Source of the DNA: Darksidea phi
Taxonomy: Eukaryota; Ascomycota; Dothideomycetes; Pleosporales; Lentitheciaceae
Length of the DNA stretch: 64,000 nt
Reading direction: 5' to 3'
Assembly (NCBI GenBank): GCA_030770425.1
Contig: JASJFT010000010.1
Span: 62,001-126,000, forward strand
In this document: piece by piece, positions 35,037-47,482 of the stretch
How positions within the stretch are numbered: position 1 is the first letter of the stretch
How the letters are laid out: the number at the start of each line of letters is the position of its first letter
The notes under the pieces: model-generated
Told to the model about the DNA's origin: nothing
What the model saw: the letters and a program-made list of their open reading frames with translations, nothing else
Databases searched by the model: none
Position numbers and translations under genes: made by a program

Positions 35037-37194
35037 ATGGACTACCAGCACTATGACGGTCCGCCGCGTCCGCGGCCCAAACGTATGTCCCTTCACTCTA
35101 TCGTCGTTGCAACCACGGGCACCTGCATTTTCACTCCAGGCCCCGCGACGAGTTTGTTCTGCCGAGCCCGTCGTCCAGGAAACAGCTTTGGGACCGTAGC
35201 TCCTGCGCGTATATCGCCAGCCACAAGCCGAGTTCGACCTCTCTCTCGCACACGCTCTGCGCAGCATGGCTTCTGATATTGCTCCCTCGCTTTCTCGGAA
35301 AGATCGTGTCCAAGCTAACGTGGCCTTCTATTCAGGTGCCGTGACCGACTATGGCTCTACGACGGTGCAGTGGATGCGCAACCGCCGCCCACGCTACAAG
35401 AATGTCCCCCCCATGGAGGTCGAGCGGCCGAGCGCCAGTTACGTCGTCGATATGGCGCCGCCCGCCGCTCGACTCGCCAGCGCCGCCGAATCGATCCCCG
35501 CCAAAGCCCTCCATTCGTCCCTGAACAAGGTCAAACACCCCATAAATGTTGTCAAATGGACTCCCGAAGGTCGACGCCTGCTCACTGGCTCTACCAGCGG
35601 CGAGTTCACGCTATGGAATGGCATGGGCTTTAACTTCGAGACCATTATGCAGGCGCACGAGTCGGCCATCCGCTCCGTCGCATATACGCACACCGACGAC
35701 TGGCTTCTCTCGGCGGATCAAACTGGTATCGTCAAATACTGGCAGACAAACTTCAACAACGTCAAAGAAATCCAGGCACATACAGAGGCAATACGCGGAC
35801 TCGCGATCGCGCCAACAGACAGCAAGTTCGTCACTTGCGCCGACGACACGACCCTGAAGATCTGGGATTTCACCTCGAGCACGGAGGAGTCGACGCTGAC
35901 AGGACACGGATGGGAGGTGAAGTCGGTCGACTGGCATCCGCAGAAGGGTTTGCTTGTGTCGGGCTCCAAGGACCATCAAGTCAAACTGTGGGATCCGCGG
36001 ACGGGTCGTTGTCTTACAACTCTTCATGGACATAAGAACCCAATATCAAAAACAATGTTCGAGCCAGTTCTCGGCAACCTCATGGCAACATGCGCCCGTG
36101 ACCACACAGCCCGAATATTTGATCTGCGCATGATGCGCGATGTCCTGCTCCTTCGTGGTCATGAGAAGGACGTCATCACCATGGCGTGGCATCCCATGCA
36201 CAAGAATCTGCTGTCTACTGGTGGCGTGGATGGCAGCATCATGCACTATCTCTTGGACGAGCATAACTCGCCCCCAGGAGCTGCGCCATCATTGTCGCCC
36301 TACGATGCCGCAGACCCGCAGAATGCTCCTGCGCAGACGATATATCCCGCGCACAGCATACAGTACGCCCACGACTTTACCGTCTGGACGCTCGACTGGC
36401 ATCCTTTGGGACATATCCTAGCTTCGGGATCCAACGATCGTGTAACACGATTCTGGACGCGTCCGAGGCCGGGAGACAACATCTGCTTCAGCGACAGATT
36501 CCACATTGGCCAAACAGCGGCAGAAGCACAAGGCACGTTTGATCGCAGCCAAGGTCGACGGCAATTGCGCGAAGAGGAGGAGCAAGAGGCTGAGGACGAG
36601 GCCGAGGGTCTGGTCGACCAGAAATTGGCTCCGAAGAACCCGGGCATACCAGGACTCCCACCCGGTCTCACCCTTCCTGGCCTCAACGCTGGAGATGGTA
36701 CAAGCAGTGCGCTACCTGGAATTGGAGGAGCAGCACCCCCACCCCCACCGCCGAATTTCAATGCTGGCTTCCCCCCTCTCCCCCTACCGCATGGTATCCC
36801 CCCCCCTCCGCCCGGCGGCATGGACCCAGCACGTCTGGCCCAACTCATCGCTTCTGGCGCTCTTCCCCCGCCTCCTCCCCTGCAAGGCAACCCCAATGGG
36901 CCACCGCCTCCCTTTCCTCCGCCAAACTTTCCGTTCCCGGGTATGAACCCCAATGGCGGTCCTCCTTTGCCGTTCCCACCACCGGGTATGCCTGGTATGC
37001 CGCCGCCAAACTTCCCGTTTCCGCCTCCGCCCAACATGGGTGTGGCCGCTGCACCAGCTCCGCAACCGCAGCACCAGGCTGAGCCTGCAGCTGGATCTAG
37101 TGATGGGAATATCAGGCGGAGGGCCCCTTTGCCCAGTCAGCAAGAGAGCCTGAAGGCGGAGATGTCCAAGGGGAAGTTCCGGACGCGGCGATGA
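35037..37194 (+). CDS. PFS2: Polyadenylation factor subunit 2 (WD40 protein, WDR33 orthologue)
   Basis: Scaffold of the mRNA cleavage and polyadenylation factor; WDR33-type proteins read the AAUAAA-like signal. Exons 35037-35082 and 35336-37194, 634 residues. The 253-nt intron is long for this locus; it has a GTATGT donor, a GCTAACG branch and a TTCAG acceptor. The junction gives [20 protein letters not shown], matching the conserved N-terminus. WERPSAS-like [15 protein letters not shown] and [20 protein letters not shown] lead into seven WD repeats, about residues 95-390. Examples are [42 protein letters not shown] and [12 protein letters not shown]. An acidic Gln/Glu segment and a long Pro/Gly/Phe-rich tail follow, typical of filamentous fungi, ending with a basic KGKFRTRR. 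Confidence 0.96.
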
Positions 37195-37971
37195 GCGCGG
37201 GTGGAACCAAGGGAGTGGGCGGGGTTGTGAGGAAAAGGCCACCCTAATGCGGAGGTGGAGCGGCATGGATGAATTCTCTGAGATATTGCCTCATTAAGGA
37301 GGACAATACTCGAGTGGATGGAAGGGACCTCGCGAGTGCTTGTATTATCAGCAATAGGTGGAGTGCATTTGGCGCTTTGGCGTTTGTAACAGTAGTAGCT
37401 CGGTTGAAATGCTATACCCCGATTCTTCCTTCTGCGATGGCCATTCTCTTCGCCGTGCTTTCGGGACATGCTACTTCGACTTCAGTATTGGCAATGGAAG
37501 GAAGAGATCGCCTTGGCTACTTTTTGTATTGATTTCCCCCTAAGAAGGGTTTTGATCTGTAATATGCTCTTCTCTGTGGAGGAGAGTATGTGCTTGGGAA
37601 TTCGAAGCGTTGCTGGAAGCCTTTACAATGACAATTTCCGCTGTGCACTTGTGACAATGCTACGTTACGGTTAGTATTAAAATGGACAAAAGTAGCATGG
37701 AAGACATGCTTCGTTATTTTTACGTCGATGTTTTAGCTCATTAACGATTTGTCTGCAATACGCTCTTTAATGGAGGGTGCGCACCAGGGAATCTGAAGCG
37801 TCATTCAAGGTCCCCGCATAGCAGCATTACATGCATTGACAAAACAAAAAAACATGCAAAGGGGAATTCAAATGCTCACTACTGTTCTACAAGTATCCTT
37901 CATACGTGCTAATTCTACAACTATCATACACATATCCACTAATCAAGCCTACAAGATAACGTACATCCCTC
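37195..37971. other. Convergent intergenic with a degenerate duplication
   Basis: 3' flanks of PFS2 (+) and MEF2 (-). Two related copies of about 60 bp lie near 37553-37620 and 37748-37810 (see repeat entry). Otherwise nothing recognised. Confidence 0.45.
37553..37811. repeat. Two diverged direct copies of a ~60-bp sequence
   Basis: The segments CTGTAATATGCTCTT (near 37557) and CTGCAATACGCTCTT (near 37751) differ only by T/C changes. They are followed in both copies by TGGAGG..., then GGGAAT(T)C(T)GAAGCGT and a similar end. Spacing is about 195 bp. Similarity is judged by eye and the copies differ by small gaps. Confidence 0.5.
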
Positions 37972-40897
37972 CTACATGAACTCCCTCATAGCATCAATAA
38001 CCTCTCTCTGCCGCTGAGTAGCCATCTTCTCGAAGCCATCAACCGTCATAACGAACGTCCCCCTTCCCCCAGTAATAGCACGAAGGTGGTTCAAGTAACC
38101 CACCATTTCTTTCAACGGCACGCGAGCGACGATCTGCCGTTGGCTGTCCGCAAGGCCAGTGCCCATATCGCCCATTCCGGAGGAAAAGGGGTCGGGAGGC
38201 GTGTAGATCTGCGCCGGGTCGATGTGCGGGAGGTCTTCGGTTAGAGCGGTGGAGGAGGGCGCGTCGGAGCCGTCGAGGGAGAGGACTTGGCCGCCGCGCG
38301 CGGAGGAAATGTCCTGGACGACGGCGCCGAGGGAGGCTTCGTTGACGAAGATGATGGCGAGCATGACGGGCTCCATTAGTACGGATGGTGAGGTGTCGCA
38401 AGCTGTGCGTAGACTAGCTGCTACGGCGGCCCGTGTGGCCATCGAGATTGCTGTCGTGCTTGTTTCTGTGGAGAGGTGGGTGGCGGCGTCGAGGGTTATG
38501 TGTAGGGCAGTGTTGGATACGGGGAAGCCGTTGAAGGGGCCGCGGGCTAGGGCTGCGGAGGCGCCGGCGTGAATGGAGGAGAGGATGCCCGGGAGGGAGA
38601 GGTGCGCAGGGATGAGCGTTTTGTGGGCTGAGGAGTCGTGGCAGGAGAGACCTGCGTGGGAGACGAGGAGAGTGGAGTTATCGGGGAGAGTGTAGGTTGT
38701 TTCGTACGGGCCATCTCTGCATTCGGCTTGGTATACGGTAGTCGGAGGTGCGAAGCTGGTATCCTCGATTGGCGAGACGGATACCGTTATACCTGCTTTT
38801 GCAGGCTTTCCTGCTATATTTTTGTCGAGGATGTGTGTATACGGCGGGGTAGGCGAGGTGATTGTTTCCCGGTATCCGATTTCGATCTTGCCGATTCGCG
38901 CTTTAGCTTTGAAGTCGTTCAACAGCCTATCTCGAGCAATCTCTAGGTGCAGATCACCCATGCCAGCGAGATGCGTCTGTCCAGATTCATCGTCAACGGA
39001 GAGATGCAAGCTAGGATCTTCTCGGAGGAGGATGTTCAAGCTTTCTTGGACGTGCGTCTGTTCGCTGAGGCTTTGCGGTTCGATACTTGTGAAGAAGACT
39101 GGTGGTGGTACGTTGATGGGCCGAAGTTGCAGACTGTTTAGGCCGCCTGGCGGTTGCGCTTTCATCTGCAAGCCCCTGTATACGATGAGTGTGTCGCCTG
39201 TTCGTGCGTGCTTGAGGCCTGTGATGACGCCTATTTGGCCAGAAGTAAGTGAATCTACTTCAATGGCATCGTTGGCATACATCTTTAAAAGGCGAGGTGC
39301 TCGTTCAGCAACGTGTAGGCCAGTGTTGTAGAGGACGGCACCACGGTCTAGATTGCCCGAGTAAACCCGGACGTAGACGAGTATGCCGCGTTTGACATCG
39401 TTGACCACTTTGAAGGCTAGGGCGCAAGCGGTGAGGTTACGGACTTCGGCAATGTCGAGCACGTCTTTGCTCTTCTTCTGCTGTTTCTTTGCTGGTCCAG
39501 AGGGCTTGGAATTTGCGCTCAGTAGCTGCTGCAGGGTACTACTTTGGTTTTCGATGCTGATCTCAGGGTCGGGACGTTCGAGGGGAGATGGAAGCAAGTC
39601 GACTACGGCATCGAGAAGCGGTTGCACACCGATGTTGCGGAAGCTAGCGCCCGCAAAAACAGGGATGATGCTTTGAGGCGCTTGGAGAACGGTGCGGCGA
39701 AGGGATTGCATGATCTGAAGGCCAGGGATGGCAAGATGGTTCTCATCATGTTCGAGAAAGTGTTCCACCATGATATCGTCGTGCTCGCTCAACAGCTCTA
39801 CGAGAGCTATCCTAGCTTTTTTTATCTCATCGGCGAACTTGTTGTCGGTGCTTTCAAGTTGCTCAAGATTGGAAGCCCGGATATGACTCCCGTCTGTTGA
39901 GCCTTGCCACAACAGACCCCTGAGATGTACAACATCTCCAACACCAACAAAATCACCGTTTCCACCCTTCCACCACGGAATCTGACAGACAGCAGGCCAT
40001 CCGTGCAACCTTACCCCAATCTCTTTCACCGTCCTTGAAAATGCGGCACCAACACGATCAAGCTTGTTCACAAAGATGACTCGTGGGATGTGATAATGGC
40101 CTGCTTGAGTCCATACTTTCTCTGTTTGAGCTTCGACACCAGCAACACCGTCCAGAATGCATACCGCGCCATCTAGGACACGAAGAGAGCGTAAGACTTC
40201 AAAGGTAAAGTCTGCATGGCCAGGCGTGTCAATCAGGTTGATATTATGGGAGAATGAGGAGCGAGCGACGGTGTCGAAGGTTGCGGGCAACTGGGGTAGT
40301 GGTACTTGGGGGTTGATAGGGGGCCAGTGAAAGGTTATGGCTGCTGACTGGATGGTGATTCCGCGAGCTCGTTCGGCGGGAAGAAAGTCGGTTACTGTTG
40401 AGCCTTCATCGACATCTATACAGTTTCATTAGCATAAGCTCAGAAAAGCATTGATCAGGGATAGACGGAAAACCCCCGATCGAGGCCGGCAAAAATGTAA
40501 ATTTTCGGGGTGATGGAATGATAGCAAAAACGAGTAAATGGATATGCATCTAAGGGACCGGGATTTCGAGGGGATCAGAGCACAAGCGATCACGAAAACA
40601 TGAGATTGAAGCAAAGGCCGGACATGAAGATTTTCATACCTCCTATTCGTCGTGTGTAGCCGCTGTAGTAGAGCATACGCTCCGTTGTGGTCGTCTTTCC
40701 CTGTTTAATTTAGTAGCTGCTTTTCTCCTCGCCCTTGGGGTACTCACAGCATCGATATGAGCGATGATACCAATGTTTCGCGTAGTCTCTAAGAGTTTGT
40801 CATGTTGCGGTTTGACTTGCGTCGATAGCAGCCTCCGAGGTGCTTTAACATGGTGCCGAGTAGCTCGGCGGGCGCACCAAACCCATCCAAGGCGCAT
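37972..40897 (-). CDS. MEF2: Mitochondrial ribosome-releasing factor 2 (elongation factor G family)
   Basis: GTPase that, with the recycling factor, splits mitochondrial ribosomes after termination. Exons 40748-40897, 40640-40700 and 37972-40415; introns 47 and 224 nt; 884 residues. The N-terminal 31 residues are Arg-rich ([20 protein letters not shown]) and look like a mitochondrial presequence. The P-loop [15 protein letters not shown] is split by intron 1. Intron 2 falls before [20 protein letters not shown] (switch I). [16 protein letters not shown] (G3) and [11 protein letters not shown] (G4) follow. Domain II contains [17 protein letters not shown] and domain [23 protein letters not shown]. 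Domain IV appears before the C-terminal [21 protein letters not shown] Pro/Ala-rich insertion of about 25 residues lies in the GTPase region. Head to head with VPS17. Confidence 0.95.
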
Positions 40898-41104
40898 ACC
40901 AAAGGCTCTGCAAGTGGGATTGCCGCCGATGTACATACAGCACGTGACCGTGAAGAATGCTTGAGGTGGGTTGGAGATGGCGCTTTCCCCAAACACGATA
41001 AGCGGGCCAAGAGGCGCCTGTCCTACGCAACCGCAGGCGACCACCAACTCGAAACCTCGAGAGCTTGCCAACACGCCTCTCGCCCTTCAATTGCTGTCGC
41101 CGCC
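40898..41104. promoter_or_regulatory. Bidirectional promoter between MEF2 and VPS17
   Basis: Only 207 bp separate the two start codons, so both promoters and both 5' UTRs must overlap or abut here. The MEF2 frame stays open across most of it without a usable earlier ATG being needed. Confidence 0.6.
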
Positions 41105-41376
41105 ATGGACTACTCGGCTCATGACCCCGACCATCCCGCCGGGGGGGATCCGTGGGCTTCCTCGCCGCAGCACAGCAGAACATCCTTCGGCCAACCTTCC
41201 GCTAGCGACATACCGTCATCCCCGCTCCCTCCGCAGGCTTCACCATATGGTCAAGACTCCGACTATGGATACATGGGCAACCAAGAGTCGCAGAACCGAC
41301 CAGGCACAGCTTCTGAAAATGGAGACACGACACAGCCACTGCCGCAAAGTTCAAAGCAAGACAACCAAGCTCCCAC

Positions 41377-41407
<31 letters not shown>

Positions 41408-42999
41408 CAACAACAACCACCGGCGCATGGCCAGCAAGGGCAACAGCAGCCTCAGCGCTACCATGGAGCCCGCCCGCAACGGCAACAACCTCATTACAAG
41501 CTCCAAGCTAAAGTGACAGGCCTCGAACGCACCGGCAAGAAGGACCCGGTACTTAGATTTGACGTATACGTACGTGGGAAGCTTCCCAGGCGCATTCCGA
41601 CTAGTCCGCTTCAATGCTAATTCATCACTTAGACAAACCTACCCAAGTTTCGTACCACCCAATTCCGCGATGTCCGCCGCCTACACTCTGAATTCGTTAA
41701 ACTCGGCGAGCATCTGATTTCCGCATGCCCCGAAGCCATGGTCCCGGCAGTACCTCCTGCCTTCACATCCGCTGGCGCTGGAACGGACGAAGATGAAGCA
41801 CGTGTAAAGGCGTCAATACAGCGATGGTTGAATGTGGTCTGCAGCAACGAAGTTCTCATTCGTGATGAGGAAATGGTTTTCTTTGTCGAGAGCGATTTTG
41901 GATATAGCCCTGTGGTCAGGCGGAAACAGCCTGCGACGGGCGTGCGGCGCAAAGTGATCAAGCAGTTTGCGCCTCCTCCAGATGATACGCCCGAGCTTGC
42001 AGCAGCCCGCCCTATCGTGAAGGCCTTCTATCTAGGGACCATGGACACAGAACAGAAGGTCGAAAAGGTCGTCAAGTCCAGGAGAAGTATGGCCACCCCA
42101 TCCCATTTGACATGCAGTGCTAACATGAGGTAGATCTTGGCGTCGCTGAATCTGATCTTGGTCAGAAACTTGCCGCAATGCACGTACAAGAGACACATCC
42201 CGGTCTTAGCCTCGCATATCGAAAGCTGGGGAAGGTGATACAGGCAACGGGCGACTATCATGCAGCACAAGGCACAGCCGAGGCGACTACCTTGGGCGAC
42301 CCACTTCAATACCACAGCAGTGATGCTTTCATTGTGAAGGAGACGCTTACAAACCGGCATATTCTCCTTCGAGAGTTGCTTCAAGCGCAGGCTTCTACCA
42401 GGTCAAAACTATCAGCAGCTGATCGGTTGAAGGCGAGTTCCAGCGTGAAGAGAGACAAGGTTGATGAGGCTATTGCTGCACTAGACGAAGCTCGCAGTCA
42501 CGAGTCATACCTCCTCCAGAAGTCTCAACGTGTGACGGCTACGCTACTACAAGAACAGCGGAAATGGTTCGACAGGACTACTGCTGACATGAGATACGCT
42601 CTGCGGGAATATGTCGTTCGCGAAATAGAGGCAGAGCGCCGAACGCTCGCCACGCTTGAATCAGTGCGGCCCGATATTCGAGCCATTGATGGAAGCGGAG
42701 GACTCTCACGATTAGGTCGCGAGGCACATCCAGCACAGCGCCGCGCATCTCTGGCGAACTCACAAGGACCGAGAGGGGATGCCTGGTCTGGTGTTCCAAG
42801 GCGACCGGGCGATGGGCTTAATCGAAGCATGAGCGGTACCCTACCCACCGTGCCCGGTGTGCAGGAGGAGGAGGAAGGCGAAGAGGGAGAAGGCACCGCT
42901 GGAAGGAAACGCGCGACTAGCAAGGCAGGAGCCGATGACGACGATGACCGCATTGACGCGAAGAATGCCGCAAGTAGACTTGCCACAACAACATTTTGA
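41105..42999 (+). CDS. VPS17: Retromer sorting nexin Vps17
   Basis: PX-BAR subunit that dimerises with Vps5 to form retromer tubules on endosomes. Exons 41105-41569, 41633-42086 and 42134-42999 (introns 63 and 47 nt), 594 residues. N-terminus: disordered, with Pro/Ser and poly-Gln (nine CAG codons). PX domain about residues 130-260: KLQAKVTGLERTGKKDPVLR, NLPKFRTTQFRDVRRLHSEF and RWLNVVCSNEVLIRDEEMVF. Next come FGYSPVVRRKQPATGVRRKV and the TPELAAARPIVKAFYLGT linker, then NLGVAESDLGQKLAAMHVQE rebuilt across intron 2. The BAR region is about 330-500 (HPGLSLAYRKLGKVIQATGD, GDPLQYHSSDAFIVKETLTN). A disordered acidic tail ends the protein. The order and motifs are diagnostic for Vps17. Confidence 0.95.
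41378..41404 (+). repeat. CAG microsatellite encoding poly-Gln in VPS17
   Basis: Nine perfect CAG codons in frame, followed by CAT and more CAA/Gln codons. A coding microsatellite in the disordered Vps17 N-terminus; likely to vary in length between strains. Confidence 0.9.
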
Positions 43000-45241
43000 G
43001 CAAGATAGTGCATTCATTTGTATAGTGTATGAGTGGATACGACTGGCTGTCTGCTTGATCAGGATCACAATGCGCGCATGGCACGGTTGTGTATGTGGGA
43101 GACATCGTAGTGACCATCTTAGACCGAACAAGGGCTACAGGTGCTATCGGTCTATATTCTTCAGCAGTACTTTTTGCTCTTGTCGCACTCTATGATACCT
43201 TCTCTCATCGCTTACTCAAATATCCACTCTCACCTCTCGCGGTAGCATGTTTCCTTCTTAACAATTATTGTGCGGCTTTTTATCGATCGAGGCGAACTAA
43301 AAGCGACGATGAACCCTTCTGACAGCATGGGCAAGTAATTTCACAGATTGCCTCGCAGCATGTCTAATGTTTTATGCAGACGTCAAGCATGTCTGCGCTA
43401 GAGCCGGTAGATTTCCCCGGGTTTACGACGTCTATGTTCCGGCTTCTATGCAGAAATGAGAAGGCTTTTCTCGCACAAGCTAGCAACAGCCGACGTCAAG
43501 ATTTATTCCCACAGGAACAAACCACCTCAAGCGATCGCAGCAGTGCGGCCTGATCGCTATGCCCGGATACTTATATTGAGACCAATTTAGTTTGTACGGG
43601 GGGCAACCTAGATCGGCTTTGTCGTCGGCTGTGGGATCATGTAGCGAGCGAGTGCACGGCGATATTTCCCATCCGCCGGCTACAGTGCTCCTAAAATACC
43701 GCCACAATCATCTAATCGCACCAGGTTCGCGGTAAAAGAACAGGTCAACTGATGCTCCTGGTTGCGACCAGCCGATATATGACGGCGTGGCGACGTTTGG
43801 TCGAGATGTGGAGAAAATGCGGGGAGATAGATTGCGCTTTTGATTGATGTTATGCGTAACGGGACTGCCCAGAGCTATATAACGAGAGTATTGGTGAGTA
43901 GGGGAGGTTGGCATCCAATGAGGGAGGCGACCGATGTGGCGACGTAGGGCGATGACTTCGAGAACGCGTCCACTCGTCCTGCTGCTCCCAAGCTTGATTG
44001 GCAGCCAACAGCGCAGTTCTCATCTGCCCTTGCACGCTATTCACACCTCCACTCTCAGCAATATGTTACCGCGCCGATCCATCACGCAGAATTATCTATC
44101 CACGACTATTCTGGAGTCGAGAACACGGAAACCGGGAGATCGACTGGGGAAGTACCAGTCAAAAGACAAAAGAGCCGATCCCCGCAAACTGCACGTCTTT
44201 GTCGGTCCGGATAGCCTACCCACAGAGAGAAGCGAGACTTGGGACAGGGAATAGCTACACTAGAGGGGCATCTGACCATCGCTCATAATGTTCTAACGAA
44301 GAAGAGGTGGTTGGTATATTGACGAGCTGCTGAAATGTTGGCGCGAGCGTTCGAAACAAGAGTGTAGCAAGGCAGGCAAGGCTAGAGTCAAGTCAAGTTT
44401 GCAATCTCACCCACACCGACTCGTAGGGGCGAGTAGGATTGACAGCAAAGCCGTCCCGTCAGCTCGCTAGGACCACGAAGTGTGACGTCTGATACATTTC
44501 GCACGGGCACGCAGTGGGGGGCAAAGTGATAACAGCCAGCTGCAGTCAGACCGTATTCACGACTCCTAAGATGAGGGTACAGCCCAAGTCCAGAGGCAGT
44601 GCATGAGCACGCGCCAAGCTGGAGCAATGGAAGCAAGCAAAGAACGCCATGCTTCTATGCAGATGCTCGCGGGGGTGCTTACAGGCTCGCAGATTGGAGC
44701 ATCCCAGCCCGCTTGGCAATAAGCGAAGGTACGTGCGGCCCTGAGCGCCGGGTAAACTGATTCTCGACATGTTGAAAAGTGGCACATGGCACATGCTCTT
44801 TTGTATGCAACTTGCGAATCAGACATTTGATGGTCTAGGCGTCTGCTCCGCTATTGGCGAGCACGTCGATTAGGAGCGGGTGCCCTGTAGCTTCCAACGG
44901 CATGGCGTCTCGTAACGGATGCCCTATGGCCAGGGATACCTACACACGCACACCTACGTGAGCTGCGGGAGGGGGGAGAGCTCCGCGGTGTTGCTCGGAA
45001 CGCTTCGACCGATCCGGGCCAGGACGCCTCTTTATTTCCATGCAACCCAACTCTCGGGTGGTTCACTTTTGGGTATCGACTTGTTGCTGCCCTCCTTCTA
45101 TCGCGCACTGCTTTTGCGGAAATTGTACGATTCGAGGTTGCAAACTACGGCCCTTGTATTTTGTTTTCGACGGATACCCAACAACCCCAGGAGCCCCAGA
45201 CGACAAGTCAATCCGTTCGGCTCGGGGCGCGACGCGAAGCC
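43000..45241. other. Gene-poor stretch, 2.2 kb
   Basis: Between VPS17 and the amidase. Open frames up to 106 codons on the plus strand (43934-44254) and shorter ones on the minus strand lack motifs, splice partners and coding-like composition. No transposon ends, tRNA or clear repeats seen. The right end must hold the amidase promoter. Confidence 0.45.
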
Positions 45242-47482
45242 ATGCCCGCCATGTTGAAATACCTCAAACAAGCATTGAGACCGTCCGCCTTCGAGCCCGA
45301 ACTCCCACCATCCTACTATGAGAAGCTCCATGCCACGCGGAAACACTCTTTCGCATCCTCGAGCGAGGCGTCGCTCCCGGAATTCGACCCTCTCACAGTA
45401 TCCGCATATGAACTGTCTGAGATGATGTGTGCGGGGGCGATCACGAGTGTGGAGATTGTGGAAGCGTATTTGCACCAGATTGAACAGCATAATCGGAGAG
45501 GGCGGCAGCTGAGAGCACTGATTTCGGTCGCACCGAGACATGAGTTGATGAGGATTGCTCGGAGGTTGGACGATGAGAGGGCGAGAGGCAAGAGAAGGGG
45601 GCCGTTGCATGGGATTCCGATCGTAATCAAGGACAATATCATGACGGATGCGAATTTGGGCATGGACACGACTGTTGGTATGTGGGCGCCACTCACTGCA
45701 AGTGTGCCACAAGGCTAACAGTAAACTAACAGGTTCATACGCTTTCGTCGGATGCACACCGAAGAAGAACGCAACAATAGTTGACCGGCTGATCCGAAGA
45801 GGCATGATCATACTAGGGAAGGCCAACTTGACAGAATTCTGTGGTCTCAAGAACCCATCGATGCCACCAGGATGGTCAGCAGTCGGCGGACAGTGCCAGT
45901 CACCGTACGTTGCGAGACACATTGCGAAGAAGAAACTACATTGGGAACTTTCAGCGCCCGGAGGATCATCGACAGGCTCAGCTGTGAGCGTAGCGTCGGG
46001 CTTCAGCACACTCGCTATCGGTACGGACACAATTGGCTCGCTCATCACACCCGCAAACCGCGCCGGACTTTACGCGCTGAAGCCTACGGTCGGACAACTA
46101 CCTATGGACGGTATCTTCTCACTCAGCAAGAGCTTTGACTCCGCAGGCGGCATGGTTCGTCAACTCTTCGAACCTGCATTGAACGCTCACTGACGACTCC
46201 CAGGCAAAATCAGCGAAAGACCTCGTAGCCCTCTCCGATGCGCTCCTCTCTCCCACAAACAAAGAAGCCAGCGCGCACACTCCCAAATCATGTTTTCGGA
46301 TCAAAGAAGACTGGACCGGCCTGCGCATCGGGTTTACCGAGCCGACGATCTGGACCTCGTGGCGGAAGAGTGGTCGGATCAACGCGGATGCTGAGCGCTT
46401 CATGGTATGTTTATTTTTGCGTCTTCAGCTTCCATGTTGCTGGGTTTCATCTTGCATGGATCAGGGCAGCTGCGAGTATCGGAAATTGCGATCTGCTTGG
46501 ACTGTGCTGACTTGACCATAGCTCCAGAAATACGAGATGGTGGTACAGAGCTTGATTGAAATGGGCGTCGACATTGTGTATCCAGTTGAGCTACCTGCTC
46601 AGGGTACTTTGAATATAGAGGGCAAAAATAGCTTTGAGCCCATCGTCTGTAAGTTCTGCATGACGATCCCCGATCCACATGTCATCGCGCAGAATCTAAC
46701 GAAGAGTAGATTCCGAGTTCAAAGAATGCCTTGCAGAGTTCATCCGCCAATTCAAGATCACAAAAGTTCACTCCCTAGCTGAAATCATCAATTTCAACCT
46801 CGAACATCCCGAGCTTACTCTCCCACCCTGTAAGTCTCGCTCTGACATTTACTCTACTCACACCTTCTAACACTGCGCAGCATGTCCAAATCAAAACGAC
46901 CTAATGGCCGCCCTCCACTGCGGAGTCGCCCGCTCCGACCTCCGCACAGCCCGCGAGCATCTCCGCACAGCTGGCGGCCGCGATGGCCTTGACTTCCTCT
47001 TCGCCGCCCATCAACTCGATGTCATAGTGGCTCCGGGCGACGCAGCACTCTCCTCCCTCGCGGCGGCAGCAGGGTACCCCACAGCCGCATGTCCCCTTAG
47101 TGCTTTAAAGCTAAACGGGCAGCCCTTTGGCCTGACCCTCGCCTCTCCGCCCAACACGGAAACCACGCTCTTGCACTTCTTGACGGCTTACGAAGCCACA
47201 TTTCCGCCACGAGCACTACCTCTGCCATTGAGCAGTGTTCCGCTGCAAGATCCGCATCCAGAGCCGCTCCCTGACAAACCCATCATTGAGCTCATTTTGC
47301 ACGAATGGGACACGAGAAAGTTTAGTTGTTCAGCTGATGCGCTGGCGGATTGGCTGAACGCGCGGTGGCGAAAGAGCGGGTACGAGCTGAGCGCTGAGAC
47401 AGTTTGTGAGGTGTTGAGGAGTAATGGACGGATTGCTTTTAGGGGGTTGGGTGATGATGCTGCGGGGGCTTTTGCGCGGTGA
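45242..47482 (+). CDS. Amidase-signature family amidohydrolase
   Basis: Six exons: 45242-45677, 45733-46154, 46204-46404, 46522-46648, 46710-46829 and 46881-47482; total 635 residues; all junctions keep frame. The catalytic triad is visible: Lys130 in GIPIVIKDNIMT, cis-Ser224 in APGGSSTGSAVSVASG, and nucleophile Ser248 in GTDTIGSLITPANRAGLYAL. The 24-residue Ser-Ser spacing is that of FAAH-type amidases. The usual T-x-T-D-G-S nucleophile loop here has Ile in place of Asp/Gly-side Asp (TDTIGS), and a 14-residue basic insert (VARHIAKKKLHWEL) precedes the cis-Ser. EFKECLAEFIRQFK and HPELTLPP belong to the fungal amidase middle region. Substrate unknown: likely a small carboxamide. The C-terminal 100 residues are extra compared with bacterial members. 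Confidence 0.92.

Noticed and set aside
36300..37037. 245-codon Gly-rich frame on the minus strand
   Set aside because: Antisense of the Pro-rich PFS2 tail; composition is the mirror of CCN codons.
43934..44254. 106-codon plus-strand frame
   Set aside because: No recognisable features, and an equally good frame lies opposite; chance is more likely.
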